DNA of 64,000 bases. Source: Marthasterias glacialis (Eukaryota; Echinodermata; Asteroidea; Forcipulatida; Asteriidae). Positions within the stretch are counted from its first letter, which is position 1. Every line of letters starts with the position of its first letter. Under the pieces are notes generated by a model. That model was not told the origin of the DNA, did no database searches, and was given only the letters and a program-made list of their open reading frames with translations. Positions 52,043-64,000 of this stretch are shown here, piece after piece. The stretch spans positions 124,001 to 188,000 of the forward strand of contig CAJVRT020000001.1 in the NCBI GenBank assembly GCA_911728455.2. The letters are read 5' to 3'. The position numbers and the translations under genes are program-made.

Positions 52043-53329
52043 CTGTCAAAGAAACAAAACAAGAGTTAACAATGGCCATACCTCCACTAATTTTGTAAGA
52101 AACTGGACAAGTATGATACAATTGGAAAGCCAATACTCAAGGGCTCCCTGACAATGTATAATAAAAAGGTTTCAGCCAAAAAATGATGGATAACTAACGC
52201 AGATCCGTACTTGCAAATTAGAGCCTTAATACCGGGGGAAATGCCCTCTGTACATGGTAGAGCGAAAACGACTTTGAAATTTTGGTCCAAAATCGAAGAT
52301 TTTCAGGGGGGTAATGTAAAATTTGTGTTTTTTGACCCGAAAAGTTTCTGCTGAAAAATAGTGGATATTTCCAAAACTAACGCATATCCCGACTTGACAA
52401 TTAGAGTACTGGTACCTGGATATTTGCCCTTTTTACATGGTAGAGAGAAAACAACTTTGAAACTTTGGTCCAAAACTTCAGGTTTTTTAGGGGAGGGGGA
52501 GGGGGGTAATGTAAAATTTGTGTTTTTTGACCCGAAAAGTTTCAGCCGAAAACTGGTGGATATTTCCCGAACTTATCCGGACTTGCAAATTAGAGCACTG
52601 GTACTGGGAGATATTCCCTCTTGACATGGTAGAGCATAAACGACTTTGACATTTTGGTCCAAAACGCCAATTTTTTTAGGGGGGTACTGTAAAATTTGTG
52701 CTTTTTGACCCTAAAAGTTTCAGCCGAAAAATGGTGGATATTTCCCGAACAAACGCTCATCCGGACTTGCAAATTAGAGCACTAGTACTGGGGGATATTC
52801 CCTCTTGACATGGTAGAGCAAAAACGACTTTGACATTTTGGTCCAAAACGCCAATTTTTTTAGGAGGGTACTGTAAAATTTGTGCTTTTTGACCCAAAAA
52901 CTTTCAGCCCCAAAACTGGTGGATGTTTCCCAAACTTACGCTCATCCGGACTTGCAAATTAGAGCACTGGTACTGGGGGATATTCCCTCTTGACATGGTA
53001 GAGCAAAAATGACTTTGAAATTTTAGTCCAAAACTCCCTTTTTTTTTGGGGGTGTACTGTAAAACTTGTGCTTTTTGACCCTAAAACTTTCAGCCCCAAA
53101 ACTGGTGGATGTTTCCCGAACTAACGCTCATCCGGATTTGCAAATTAGAGCACTGGTACTGGGGGATATTCCCTCTTGACATAGTAGAGCAAAAACGACT
53201 TTGAAATTTTAGTCCAAAACTCAAATTTTTTGAGGGGGGTACTGTAAAATTTGTGCTTTTTGACCCAAAAACTTTCAGCCCCAAAACTGGTGGATGTTTC
53301 CTGAACTAACGCTCATCCGGACTTGCAAA

Positions 53330-54870
53330 TTAGAGCACTGGTACTGGGGAATATTCCCTCTTGACATGGTAGAGCAAAAACGACTTTGAAATTTTAGTCC
53401 AAAACTCCAATATTTTTCATGGGGTACTGAAAAATTTGTGATTTTTGACCCTAAAACTTTCAGCCTAAAACTGGTGGATATTTCCCGAACTAACGCTTAT
53501 CCGGACTTGCAAATTAGAGCACTGGTACTGGGGGATATTCTCTCTTGACATGGTAGAGCAAAAACGACTTGGAAATTTTGGTCCAAAACTCAAATTTAGT
53601 TTAGAAGGGTACTAAAAAATATGTGCTTTTTGACCCTAAAACTTTCAGCCCCAAAACTTGTGGACGTTTCCCGAAATAACGCTCATTCGGATTTGCAAAT
53701 TAGAGCACTGGTACTGAGGGATATTCCCTCTTGACATGGTAGAGCAATAACGACTTTGAAATTTTAGTCCAAAACTCCAATTTTTTTAGGGGGGTACTAA
53801 AAAATTTGTGTTTTTTGACCCTAAAACTTTCAGCCTAAAAAAAGTGGATGTTTCCCGAAATAACGCTCATCCGGACTTGCAAATTAGAGTACTCGTACTG
53901 GGGGATATTCCCTCTTGACATGGTAGAGCAAAAACGACTTTGACATTTTAGTCCAAAACTCCCATTTTTTTTAGGGGGGTACTAAAAAATATGTGCTTTT
54001 TGACCCTAAAACTTTCAGCCCCAAAACTGGTGGATGTTTCCTGAACTAACGCTCTTCTGGACTTGCAAATTAGAGCACTGGTACTGGGGGATATTCCCTC
54101 TTGACATGGTAGAGCAAAAACGACTTTGAAATTTTAGTCCAAAACTCCAATAATTTTTCAGGGGGGTACTGAAAAATTTGTGATTTTTGACCCTAAAACT
54201 TTCAGCCTAAAACTGGTGGATATTTCCCGAACTAACGCTTATCCGGACTTGCAAATTAGAGCACTAGTACTGGGGGATATTCCCTCTTGACATGGTAGAG
54301 CAAAAACGACTTTGAAATTTTAGTCCAAAACTCAAATTTTTTGAGGGGGGTACTGTAAAATTTGTGCTTTTTGACCCTAAAACTTTCAGCCCCAAAACTG
54401 GTGGATGTTTCCTGAACTAACGCTCATCCGGACTTGCAAATTAGAGCACTGGTACTGGGGAATATTCCCTCTTGACATGGTAGAGCAAAAACGACTTTGA
54501 AATTTTAGTCCAAAACTCCAATATTTTTCATGGGGTACTGAAAAATTTGTGATTTTTGACCCTAAAACTTTCAGCCTAAAACTGGTGGATATTTCCCGAA
54601 CTAACGCTTATCCGGACTTGCAAATTAGAGCACTGGTACTGGGGGATATTCCCTCTTGACATGGTAGAGCAAAAACGACTTTGAAATTTTGGTCCAAAAC
54701 TCAAATTTTGTTGAGAAGGGTACTAAAAAATATGTGCTTTTTGACCATAAAACTTTCAGCCCCAAAACTTGTGGACGTTTCCCGAAATAACGCTCATTCG
54801 GATTTGCAAATTAGAGCACTGGTACTGGGGGATATTCCCTCTTGACATGGTAGAGCAATAACGACTTTGA
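53330..54870. repeat. Higher-order repeat, 6 monomers (~1,111 bp)
   Basis: The variant GGGGAATATTCCC followed by ATATTTTTCATGGGGTACTG occurs at 53,341 and again at 54,452, with matching neighbouring monomers (including the AAATATGTGCTTTTTGACC and TTGTGGACGTTTCCCG variants). Confidence 0.8.
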
Positions 54871-56460
54871 AATTTTAGTCCAAAACTCAAATTTTTTGAG
54901 GGGGGTACTGTAAAATTTGTGTTTTTTGACCCTAAAACTTTCAGCCTAAAAATAGTGGATGTTTCCCGAAATAACGCTCATCCGGACTTGCAAATTAGAG
55001 CACTAGTACTGGGGGATATTCCCTCTTGACATGGTAGAGCAAAAACGACTTTGACATTTTATTCAAAAACTCCATTTTTGTTTAGGGGGGTACTGTAAAA
55101 TTTGTGCTTTTTGACCCTAAAACTTTCAGCCCCAAAACTGGTGGATGTTTCCCAAACTAACGCTCATCCGGACTTGCAAATTAGAGCACTCGTACTGGGG
55201 GATATTCCCTCTTGACATGGTAGAGCAAAAACGACTTTGACATTTTAGTCCAAAACTCCAATTTTTTTTAGGGGGGTACTAAAAAATATGTGCTTTTTGA
55301 CCCTAAAACTTTCAGCCCCAAAATTGGTGGATGTTTCCTGAACTAACGCTCTTCTGGACTTGCAAATTAGAGCACTGGTACTGGGGGATATTCCCTCTTG
55401 ACATGGTAGAGCAAAAACGACTTTGAAATTTTAGTCCAAAACTCCAATAATTTTTCAGGGGGGTACTGAAAAATTTGTGATTTTTGACCCAAAAACTTTC
55501 AGCCTAAAACTGGTGGATATTTCCCAAACAAACGCTCATCCGGACTTGCAAATTAGAGCACTAGTACTGGGGGATATTCCCTCTTGACATGGTAGAGCAA
55601 TAACGACTTTGAAATTTTGGTCCAAAACTCCCATTTTTTTAAGGGGGGTACTGTAAAATTTGTGCTTTTTGACCCTAAAACTTTCAGCCCCAAAAATGGA
55701 GGATATTTCCCGAACTAACGCTCATCCGGACTTGCAAATTAGAGCACCGGTACTGGGGGATGTTCCCTCTTGACATGGTAGAGCAAAAACGACTTTGAAA
55801 TTTTAGTCCAAAACTCCAATTTTTTGAGGAGGGTACTGTAAAATTTGTGTTTTTTGACCCTAAAACTTTTAGCCCCCAAACTGGTGGATGTTTCCCGAAC
55901 TAACGCTCATCCGGACTTGCAAATTAGAGCACTCGTACTGGGGGATATTCCCTCTTGACATGGTAGAGCAATAACGACTTTGAAATTATGGTCCAAAACT
56001 CAAATTTTGTTTAGAGGGGTACTTAAAAATATGTGCTTTTTGACCATAAAACTTTCAGCCCCAAAACTTGTGGATGTTTCCCGAAATAACGCTCATTCGG
56101 ATTTGCAAATTAGAGCACTGGTACTGGGGGATATTCCCTCTTGACATGGTAGAGCAAAAACGACTTTGAAATTTTAGTCCAAAACTCCCATTTTTTTGAG
56201 GATACTGAAAAATTTGTGCTTTTTGACCATAAAACTTTCAGCCTAAAAATGGTGGATATTTCCCGAACTAACGGTTATCCGGACTTGCAAATTAAAGCAC
56301 TGGTACTAGGGGATATTCCCTCTTGACATGGTAAAGCAAAAACGACTTTGACTTTTTGGTCCAAAACTCAAATTTTTTTTAGGGGGGTACTAAAAAATAT
56401 ATGCTTTTTTATCCTAAAACTTTCAGCCCCAAAACTTGTGGATGTTTCCCGAACTAACGC

Positions 56461-59000
56461 TCATCCGGACTTGCAAATTAGAGCACTGGTACTGGGGGAT
56501 ATTCCCTCTTGACATGGTAGAGCAAAAACGACTTTGAAATTTAAGTCCAAAACTCCAATATTTTTCAGGGGGGTACTGAAAAATTTGTGTTTTTTGACCC
56601 TAAAACTTTCAGCATAAAAATTGTGGATATTTCCCGAACTAACGCTTACCCGGACTTGCAAATTAGAGCACTGGTACTAGGGGATTTTCCCTCTTGACAT
56701 GGTAGAGCAAAAACGACTTTGACATTTTGGTCCAAAACTCAAATTTTTTTCAGGGGGGCACTAGAAAATATGTGCTAATTACCCTAAAACTTTCAGTCCC
56801 AAAACTGGTGGATGTTTCCCAAACTAACGCTCATCCGGACTTGCAAATTAGAGCACTGGTACTGGGGGATATTCCCTCTTGACATGGTAGAGCAAAAACG
56901 ACTTTGAAATTTTAGTCCAAAACTCAATTGTTTTTTAGAGGGGTACTAAAAAAATTTTGCTTTTTGACCCTAAAACTTTCAGCCTAAAAATGGTGGATGT
57001 TTCCCGAACTAACGCTCATCCGGACTTGCAAATTAGAGCACTGGTACTGGGGGATATTCCCTCTTGACATGGTAGAGCAAAAACGACTTTGACATTTAAG
57101 TCCAAAACACAACTCCAATATTTTTTAGGGGGGTACTGTAAAATTTGTGCTTTTTGACCCTAAAACTTCTAGCCCAAAAACTGGTCGATGTTTCCCGAAC
57201 TAACGCTCATCCGGACTTGCAAATTAGAGCACTCGTACTGGGGGATATTCCCTCTTAACATGGTAGAACAAAAACGACTTTGATATTTTGGTCCAAAACT
57301 CCAATATTTTTAGGGGGGTACTAAAAAATATGTCCTTTTTGACCCTAAAACTTTCAGCCCCAAAAACTTGTGGACGTTTCCCGAACTAACGCTCATCCGG
57401 ACTTGCAAATTAGAGCACTGGTACTGGGGGATATTCCCTCTTGACATGGTAGAGCAAAAATGACTTTGAAATTTTAGTCCAAAACTCAAATTTTTTTTAG
57501 GGGGTACTGTAAAATTTGTGCTTTTTGACCCTAAAACTTTCAGCCCCAAAACTGGTGGATGTTTCCCGAACTAACGCTCATCCGGACTTGCAAATTAGAG
57601 CACTCGTACTGGGGGATATTCCCTCTTCACATGGTAGAGCAAAAACGACTTTGAAATTTTGGTCCAAAACTCAAATTTTGTTTAGAGGGGTACTAAAAAA
57701 ATTTGTGATTTTTGACCCTAAAACTTTCAGCCTAAAAATGGTGGATGTTTCCCGAACTAACGCTCATCCGGACTTGCAAATTAGAGCACTGGTATTGGGG
57801 GATATTCCCTCTTGACATGGTAGAGCAAAAACGACTTTGAAATTTAAGTCCAAAACACAACTCCAATATTTTTTAGGGGGGTACTGTAAAATTTGTGCTT
57901 TTTGACCCTAAAACTTCTAGCCCAAAATTGGTGGATGTTTCCCGAACTAACGCTCATCCGGACTTGCAAATTAGAGCACTCGTACTGGGGGATATTCCCT
58001 CTTAACATGGTAGAGCAAAAACGACTTTGATATTTTGGTCCAAAACTCCAATATTTTCAGGGGGGTACTGAAAAATATGTCCTTTTTGACCCTAAAACTT
58101 TCAGCCCCAAAAACTTGTGGACGTTTCCCGAACTAACGCTCATCCGGACTTGCAAATTAGAGCACTGGTACTGGGGGACATTCCCTCTTGACATGGTAGA
58201 GCAAAAATGACTTTGAAATTTAAGTCCAAAACTCCAATATTTTTCAGGGGGGTACTGAAAAATTTGTGTTTTTTGACCCTAAAACTTTCAGCATAAAAAT
58301 TGTGGATATTTTCCGAACTATTGCTTACCCGGACTTGCAAATTAGAGCACTGGTACTAGGGGATATTCCCTCTTGACATGGTAGAGCAAAAACGACTTTG
58401 ACATTTTGGTCCAAAACTCAAATTTTTTTCAGGGGGGCACTAGAAAATATGTGCTAATTACCCTAAAACTTTCAGTCCCAAAACTGGTGGATGTTTCCCA
58501 AACTAACGCTCATCCGGACTTGCAAATTAGAGCACTGGTACTGGGGGATATTCCCTCTTGACATGGTAGAGCAAAAACGACTTTGAAATTTTAGTCCAAA
58601 ACTCAATTGTTTTTTAGAGGGGTACTAAAAAAATTTTGCTTTTTGACCCTAAAACTTTCAGCCTAAAAATGGTGGATGTTTCCCGAACTAACGCTCATCC
58701 GGACTTGCAAATTAGAGCACTGGTACTGGGGGATATTCCCTCTTGACATGGTAGAGCAAAAACGACTTTGACATTTAAGTCCAAAACACAACTCCAATAT
58801 TTTTTAGGGGGGTACTGTAAAATTTGTGCTTTTTGACCCTAAAACTTCTAGCCCAAAAACTGGTGGATGTTTCCCGAACTAACGCTCATCCGGACTTGCA
58901 AATTAGAGCACTCGTACTGGGGGATATTCCCTCTTAACATGGTAGAACAAAAACGACTTTGATATTTTGGTCCAAAACTCCAATATTTTTAGGGGGGTAC
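56461..59000. repeat. Higher-order repeat, 9 monomers (~1,679 bp)
   Basis: Sequence from 56,461 reappears at 58,140 (offset 1,679) with the same idiosyncratic variants: GGGGGGCACTAGAAAATATG, TGTGCTAATTACCC, and the 57,100-57,120 variant with the extra ACACAACTCC. Within-period neighbours are less alike than period-separated copies. Confidence 0.85.
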
Positions 59001-59637
59001 TAAAAAATATGTCCTTTTTGACCCTAAAACTTTCAGCCCCAAAAACTTGTGGACGTTTCCCGAACTAACGCTCATCCGGACTTGCAAATTAGAGCACTGG
59101 TACTGGGGGATATTCCCTCTTGACATGGTAGAGCAAAAATGACTTTGAAATTTTAGTCCAAAACTCAAATTTTTTTTAGGGGGTACTGTAAAATTTGTGC
59201 TTTTTGACCCTAAAACTTTCAGCCCCAAAAACTTGTGGACGTTTCCCGAACTAACGCTCATCCGGACTTGCAAATTAGAGCACTGGTACTGGGGGACATT
59301 CCCTCTTGACATGGTAGAGCAAAAATGACTTTGAAATTTTAGTCCAAAACTCAAATTTTTTTTAGGGGGTACTGTAAAATTTGTGCTTTTTGACCCTAAA
59401 ACTTTCAGCCCCAAAAGTGGTGTATGTTTCCCGAACTAATGCTCATCCGGACATGCAAATTAGAGCACTGGTACTGGGGGATATTCCCTCTTGACATGGA
59501 AGAACAAAAACGACTTTGAAATTTTAGTCCAAAACTCCAATTTTTTTGAGGGGGGTACTGAAAAATTTGTGCTTTTTGACCCTAAAACTTTCAGCCTAAA
59601 AATGGTGGATATTTCCCGAACTAACGCTTATCCGGAC

Positions 59638-62600
59638 TTGCAAATTAGAGCACTGGTACTATGGGATATTCCCTCTTGACATGGTAGAGCAAAAACGACT
59701 TTGAAATTTTAGTCCAAAACTCCCATTTTTTTAGGGGGGTACTGTAAAATTTGTGCTTTTTGACCCTAAAATTTTCAGCCCCAAAACTGGTGGATGTTTC
59801 CCAAACTAACGCTCATCCGGACTTGCAAATTAGAGCACTCGTACTGGGGGATATTCCCTCTTGATATGGTAGAGCAAAAACGACTTTGAAATTTTGGTCC
59901 AAAACTCCAATATTTTTCAGAGGGGTACTGAAAAATTTGTGTTTTTTGACCCTAAAACTTTCAGCCCCAAAACTTGTGGATGTTTCCCGAACTAACGCTC
60001 ATCCGGACTTGCAAATTAGAGCACTAGTAATGGGGGATATTCCCTGTTGACATGTTAGAGCAAAAACGACTTTGACATTTAAGTCCAAAACAAAACTCCA
60101 ATATTTTTCAGGGGGTACTGTAAAATTTGTGCTTTTTGACCCTAAAACTTTCAGCCCCAAAACTTGTGGATGTTTCCCGAACTAACGCTCATCCGGACTT
60201 GCAAATTAGAGCACTGGTACTGGATGATATTCCCTCTTGACTCTTGACATGGTAGAGCAAAAACGACTTTGAAATTTAAGTCCAAAACTCTAATATTTTT
60301 CAGGGGGGTGCTGAAAAATTTGTGTTTTTTGACCCTAAAACTGTCAGCCTAAAAATTGTGGATGTTTCCTGAACTAACGCTCATCCGGACTTGCAAATTA
60401 GAGCACTCGTACTGGGGGATATTCCCTCTTGACATGGTAGAGCAAAAACGACTTTGAAATTTTAGTCAAAAACTCCAATATTTTTCAGGGGGGTACTGAA
60501 AAATTTGTGATTTTTGACCCTAAAACTTTCAGCCCCAAAACTGGTGGATGTTTCCTGAACTAACGCTCATCCGGACTTGCAAATTAGAGCACTGGTACTG
60601 GGGGATATTCCCTCTTGACATGGTAGAGCAAAAATGCCTCTGAAATTTTAGTCCAAAACTCCCATTTTTATTAGGGGGGTACTGTAAAATTTATGCTTTT
60701 TGACCCTAAAACTTTCAGCCCAGAAAAGTGGTGTATGTTTCCCGAACTAATGCTCATCCGGACTTGCAAATTAAACACTTGTACATGGTAGAGTAAAAAC
60801 GACTTCGACATTTTGGTCCAAAACTCCAATTTTTTTTAGTGGGGTACTAAAAAATATGTGCTTTTTGACCATAAAACTTTCAGCCCCAAAACTGGTGGAT
60901 GTTTCCTGAACTAATGCTCATCCGGACTTGCAAGTTAGAGCACTGGTACTGGGGGATATTCCCTCTTGACATGGTAGAGCAAAAACGACTTTGACATTTT
61001 AGTCCAAAACTCCCTTTTTTTTTAGGGGGGTACTAAAAAATATGTGCTTTTTGACCCTAAAACTTTCAGCCCCAAAACTGGTGGATGTTTCCTGAACTAA
61101 CGCTTATCCGGACTTGCAAATTAGAGCACTGGTACTATGGGATATTCCCTCTTGACATGGTAGAGCAAAAACGACTTTGAAATTTTAGTCCAAAACTCCC
61201 ATTTTTTTAGGGGGGTACTGTAAAATTTGTGCTTTTTGACCCTAAAATTTTCAGCCCCAAAACTGGTGGATGTTTCCCAAACTAACGCTCATCCGGACTT
61301 GCAAATTAGAGCACTCGTACTGGGGGATATTCCCTCTTGATATGGTAGAGCAAAAACGACTTTGAAATTTTGGTCCAAAACTCCAATATTTTTCAGAGGG
61401 GTACTGAAAAATTTGTGTTTTTGGACCCTAAAACTTTCAGCCCCAAAACTTGTGGATGTTTCCCGAACTAACGCTCATCCGGACTTGCAAATTAGAGCAC
61501 TGGTACTATGGGATATTCCCTCTTGACATGGTAGAGCAAAAATGCCTCTGAAATTTTAGTCCAAAACAAAACTCCAATATTTTTCAGGGGGTACTGTAAA
61601 ATTTGTGCTTTTTGACCCTAAAACTTTCAGCCCCAAAACTTGTGGATGTTTCCCGAACTAACGCTCATCCGGACTTGCAAATTAGAGCACTGGTACTGGA
61701 GGATATTCCCTCTTGACTCTTGACATGGTAGAGCAAAAACGACTTTGAAATTTAAGTCCAAAACTCCAATATTTTTCAGGGGGGTGCTGAAAAATTTGTG
61801 TTTTTTGACCCTAAAACTGTCAGCCTAAAAATTGTGGATGTTTCCTGAACTAACGCTCATCCGGACTTGCAAATTAGAGCACTCGTACTGGGGGATATTC
61901 CCTCTTGACATGGTAGAGCAAAAACGACTTTGAAATTTTAGTCCAAAACTCCAATATTTTTCAGTGGGGTACTGAAAAATTTGTGATTTTTTGACCCTAA
62001 AACTTTCAGCCCCAAAACTGTTGGATGTTTCCTGAACTAACGCTCATCCGGACTTGCAAATTAGAGCACTGGTACTATGGGATATTCCCTCTTGACATGG
62101 TAGAGCAAAAATGCCTCTGAAATTTTAGTCCAAAACTCCCATTTTTATTAGGGGGGTACTGTAAAATTTATGCTTTTTGACCCTAAAACTTTCAGCCCCA
62201 AAAGTGGTGTATGTTTCCCGAACTAATGCTCATCCGGACTTGCAAATTAGAACACTTGTACATGGTAGAGTAAAAACGACTTCGACATTTTGGTCCAAAA
62301 CTCCAATTTTTTTTAGTGGGGTACTAAAAAATATGTGCTTTTTGACCATAAAACTTTCAGCCCCAAAACTGGTGGATGTTTCCTGAACTAATGCTCATCC
62401 GGACTTGCAAATTAGAGCACTGGTACTGGGGGATATTCCCTCTTGACATGGTAGAGCAAAAATGCCTCTGAAATTTTAGTCCAAAACTCCCATTTTTATT
62501 AGGGGGGTACTGTAAAATTTGTGCTTTTTGACCCTAAAACTTTCAGCCCCAAAAGTGGTGTATGTTTCCCGAACTAATGCTCATCCGGACTTGCAAATTA

Positions 62601-62830
62601 GAACACTTGTACTAGGGGATATTCCTTCTTGACATGGTAGAGTAAAAACGACTTTGACATTTTGGTCCAAAACTCCAATTTTTTTTAGGGGGGGTACTGT
62701 AAAATTCGTGCTTTTTGACCCTAAAACTTTCAGCCCCAAAAGTGGTGTATGTTTCCCGAACTAACGCTCATCCGGACTTGCAAACTAGAGCACTGGTACT
62801 GGATGATATTCCCTCTTGACTCTTGACATG
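59638..62830. repeat. Higher-order repeats, 8 and 6 monomers (~1,476 and ~1,103 bp)
   Basis: The variant ACTATGGGATATTCC followed by CCTAAAATTTTCAGCC occurs at 59,641 and 61,117 (offset 1,476). The variant with doubled CTCTTGACTCTTGACATGG occurs at 60,231, 61,707 and 62,810 (offsets 1,476 and 1,103). These markers define blocks copied as multi-monomer units. Confidence 0.8.
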
Positions 62831-64000
62831 GTAGAGCAAAAACGACTTTGAAATTTAAGTCCAAAACTCCAATATTTTTCAGGGGGGTAATGAAAAATTT
62901 GTGTTTTTTGACCCTAAAACTTTCAGCCTAAAAATTGTGGATATTTCCAGAACTAACGCTTATCCGGACTTGCAAATTAGAACACTTGTACTAGGGGATA
63001 TTCCTTCTTGACATGGTAGAGTAAAAACGTTTTTGACATTTTGGTCCAAAACTCCAATTTTTTTTAAGGGGGGTACTAAAAAATATGTGCTTTTTGACCC
63101 TAAAACTTTCAGCCCCAAAACTTGTGGATGTTTCCCGAACTAACGCTCATCCGGACTTGCAAATTAGAGCACTGCTAATGGGGGATATTCCCTCTTGACA
63201 TGTTAGAGCAAAAACGACTTTGACATTTAAGTCTAAAACAAAACTCCAATATTTTTCAGGGGGTACTGTAAAATTTGTGATTTTTGACCCTAAAACTTTC
63301 AGCCCAAAAACTGGTCGATGTTTCCCGAACTAACGCTCATCCGGACTTGCAAATTAGAGCACTCACACTGGGGGATATTCCCTCTTGACATGGTAGAGCA
63401 AAAACGACTTTGACATTTTAGTCCAAAACTCCCTTTTTTTTTAGGGGGGTACTAAAAAATATGTGCTTTTTGACCCTAAAACTTTCAGCCCCAAAACTGG
63501 TGGATGTTTCCTGAACTAACGCTCATCCGGACTTGCAAATTAGAGCACTGGTACTGGGGGATATTCCCTCTTGACATGGTAGAGCAAAAACGACTTTGAA
63601 ATTTTAGTCCAAAACTCCAATATTTTTCAGGGGGGTACTGAAAAATTTGTGATTTTTGACCCTAAAACTTTCAGCCTAAAACTGGTGGATATTTCCCGAA
63701 CTAACGCTTATCCGGACTTGCAAATTAGAGCACTGGTACTGGGGGATATTCCCTCTTGACATGGTAGAGAAAAAATGCCTCTGAAATTTTAGTCCAAAAC
63801 TATCATTTTTTTTAGGGGGGTACTGTAAAATTTGTGCTTTTTGACCCTAAAACTTTCAGCCCCAAAAGTGGTGTATGTTTCCCGAACTAATGCTCATCAG
63901 GACATGCAAATTAGAGCACTGGTACTGGGGGATATTCCCTCTTGACGAGGAAGAACAAAAACGACTTTGAAATTTTAGTCCAAAACTCGAATTTGTTTGA

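Larger units (their letters stand above)
50701..52150. repeat. Duplicated block, copy 2 (partner at 1-1,440)
   Basis: Begins ACCAACACAAAATCATGAGC and follows copy 1 base by base with modest divergence through ACTAGTACTAATAGAATTGAC and CTTGCATGCCAACACACGTA. It then contains two exon-like units and ends at the start of satellite array 2. Confidence 0.85.
52155..64000. repeat. Satellite array 2, ~185-bp monomers, homogenised, running off the window
   Basis: More than 60 head-to-tail monomers. Consensus landmarks: TCCGGACTTGCAAATTAGAG, CACTGGTACTGGGGGATATT, CCCTCTTGACATGGTAGAGC, AAAAACGACTTTGAAATTTT, AGTCCAAAACTCC, T-run/G-run, GTACTG, AATTTGTGCTTTTTGACCC, AAACTTTCAGCCCC and GGTGGATGTTTCCCGAAC. 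Measured spacings are 184-186 bp. The T-run/G-run part varies most in length. Apparent proteins in this region, on both strands, are repeat by-products. Confidence 0.97.

Noticed and set aside
52361-62386. Open frames of the type VSRTNAHPDLQIRALVLGD and its opposite-strand counterparts
   Set aside because: Same explanation: satellite monomers with low stop density. The TGA in CCCTCTTGACATGG ends the frame in most monomers.

Overview
The window looks like a stretch of metazoan nuclear genome, most probably from a marine invertebrate. The reasons are spliced genes with GT/AG introns, AT-rich intergenic DNA, long satellite arrays, and several kinds of animal transposon: Penelope-like, Ty3/gypsy-like, Ginger/GIN-like integrase, piggyBac-like and foldback elements. 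I cannot name the species from sequence alone. Repeats dominate. The one clear host-type gene is a damaged or shortened lysosomal beta-mannosidase homologue (GH2) on the minus strand at 37.66-42.72 kb.

Layout. 1-8.1 kb: a block duplicated again at 50.7-52.15 kb, a 1.03-kb transposon with an 8-bp target duplication (1,531-2,557), and a diverged ~185-bp satellite array (2.57-7.8 kb) interrupted by one arm of a foldback element. Exon-like units with conserved splice sites flank the array. 8.5-9.7 kb: a candidate exon and a complete ~1.04-kb foldback element. 9.7-16.2 kb: intergenic DNA with dispersed repeats. 16.3-20.1 kb (minus): decayed gag, integrase and PHD-like exons, with a separate gypsy pol fragment among them. 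20.27-22.84 kb: three near-identical ~893-bp tandem units. 23.5-28.5 kb: a giant inverted repeat. Each arm holds Penelope-like endonuclease and reverse-transcriptase pieces, and the arms meet at four tandem ~125-bp hairpins. 28.57-34.2 kb: a minus-strand series of ~445-bp units with small acidic exons, interrupted by about 250 copies of a 12-bp minisatellite that keeps perfect register for 3 kb and gives a (PTSQ)n reading frame of 1,042 codons. 34.74-35.66 kb: a non-autonomous piggyBac-like element with TTAA duplications.

37.66-42.72 kb: six beta-mannosidase exons whose splice phases all agree, giving about 280 uninterrupted codons. Two conserved blocks are missing, including the one carrying the catalytic acid/base, and no 3' exons are visible. 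43-50.5 kb: transposon fragments, a few isolated satellite monomers with a 22-G run, paired tRNA-like sequences, an ~845-bp inverted-repeat element with iterated subterminal motifs, and a decayed coding stretch. 50.7-64 kb: the second copy of the opening block, then a homogenised ~185-bp satellite array (more than 60 monomers, with higher-order repeats of 6, 8 and 9 monomers) that runs off the window.

There is no operon-like functional system here. The most notable items are the phase-preserved but catalytically broken beta-mannosidase, the Penelope inverted repeat with its hairpin centre, the 3-kb indel-free PTSQ minisatellite, and the association of one satellite family with repeated exon-like units at two sites 50 kb apart.
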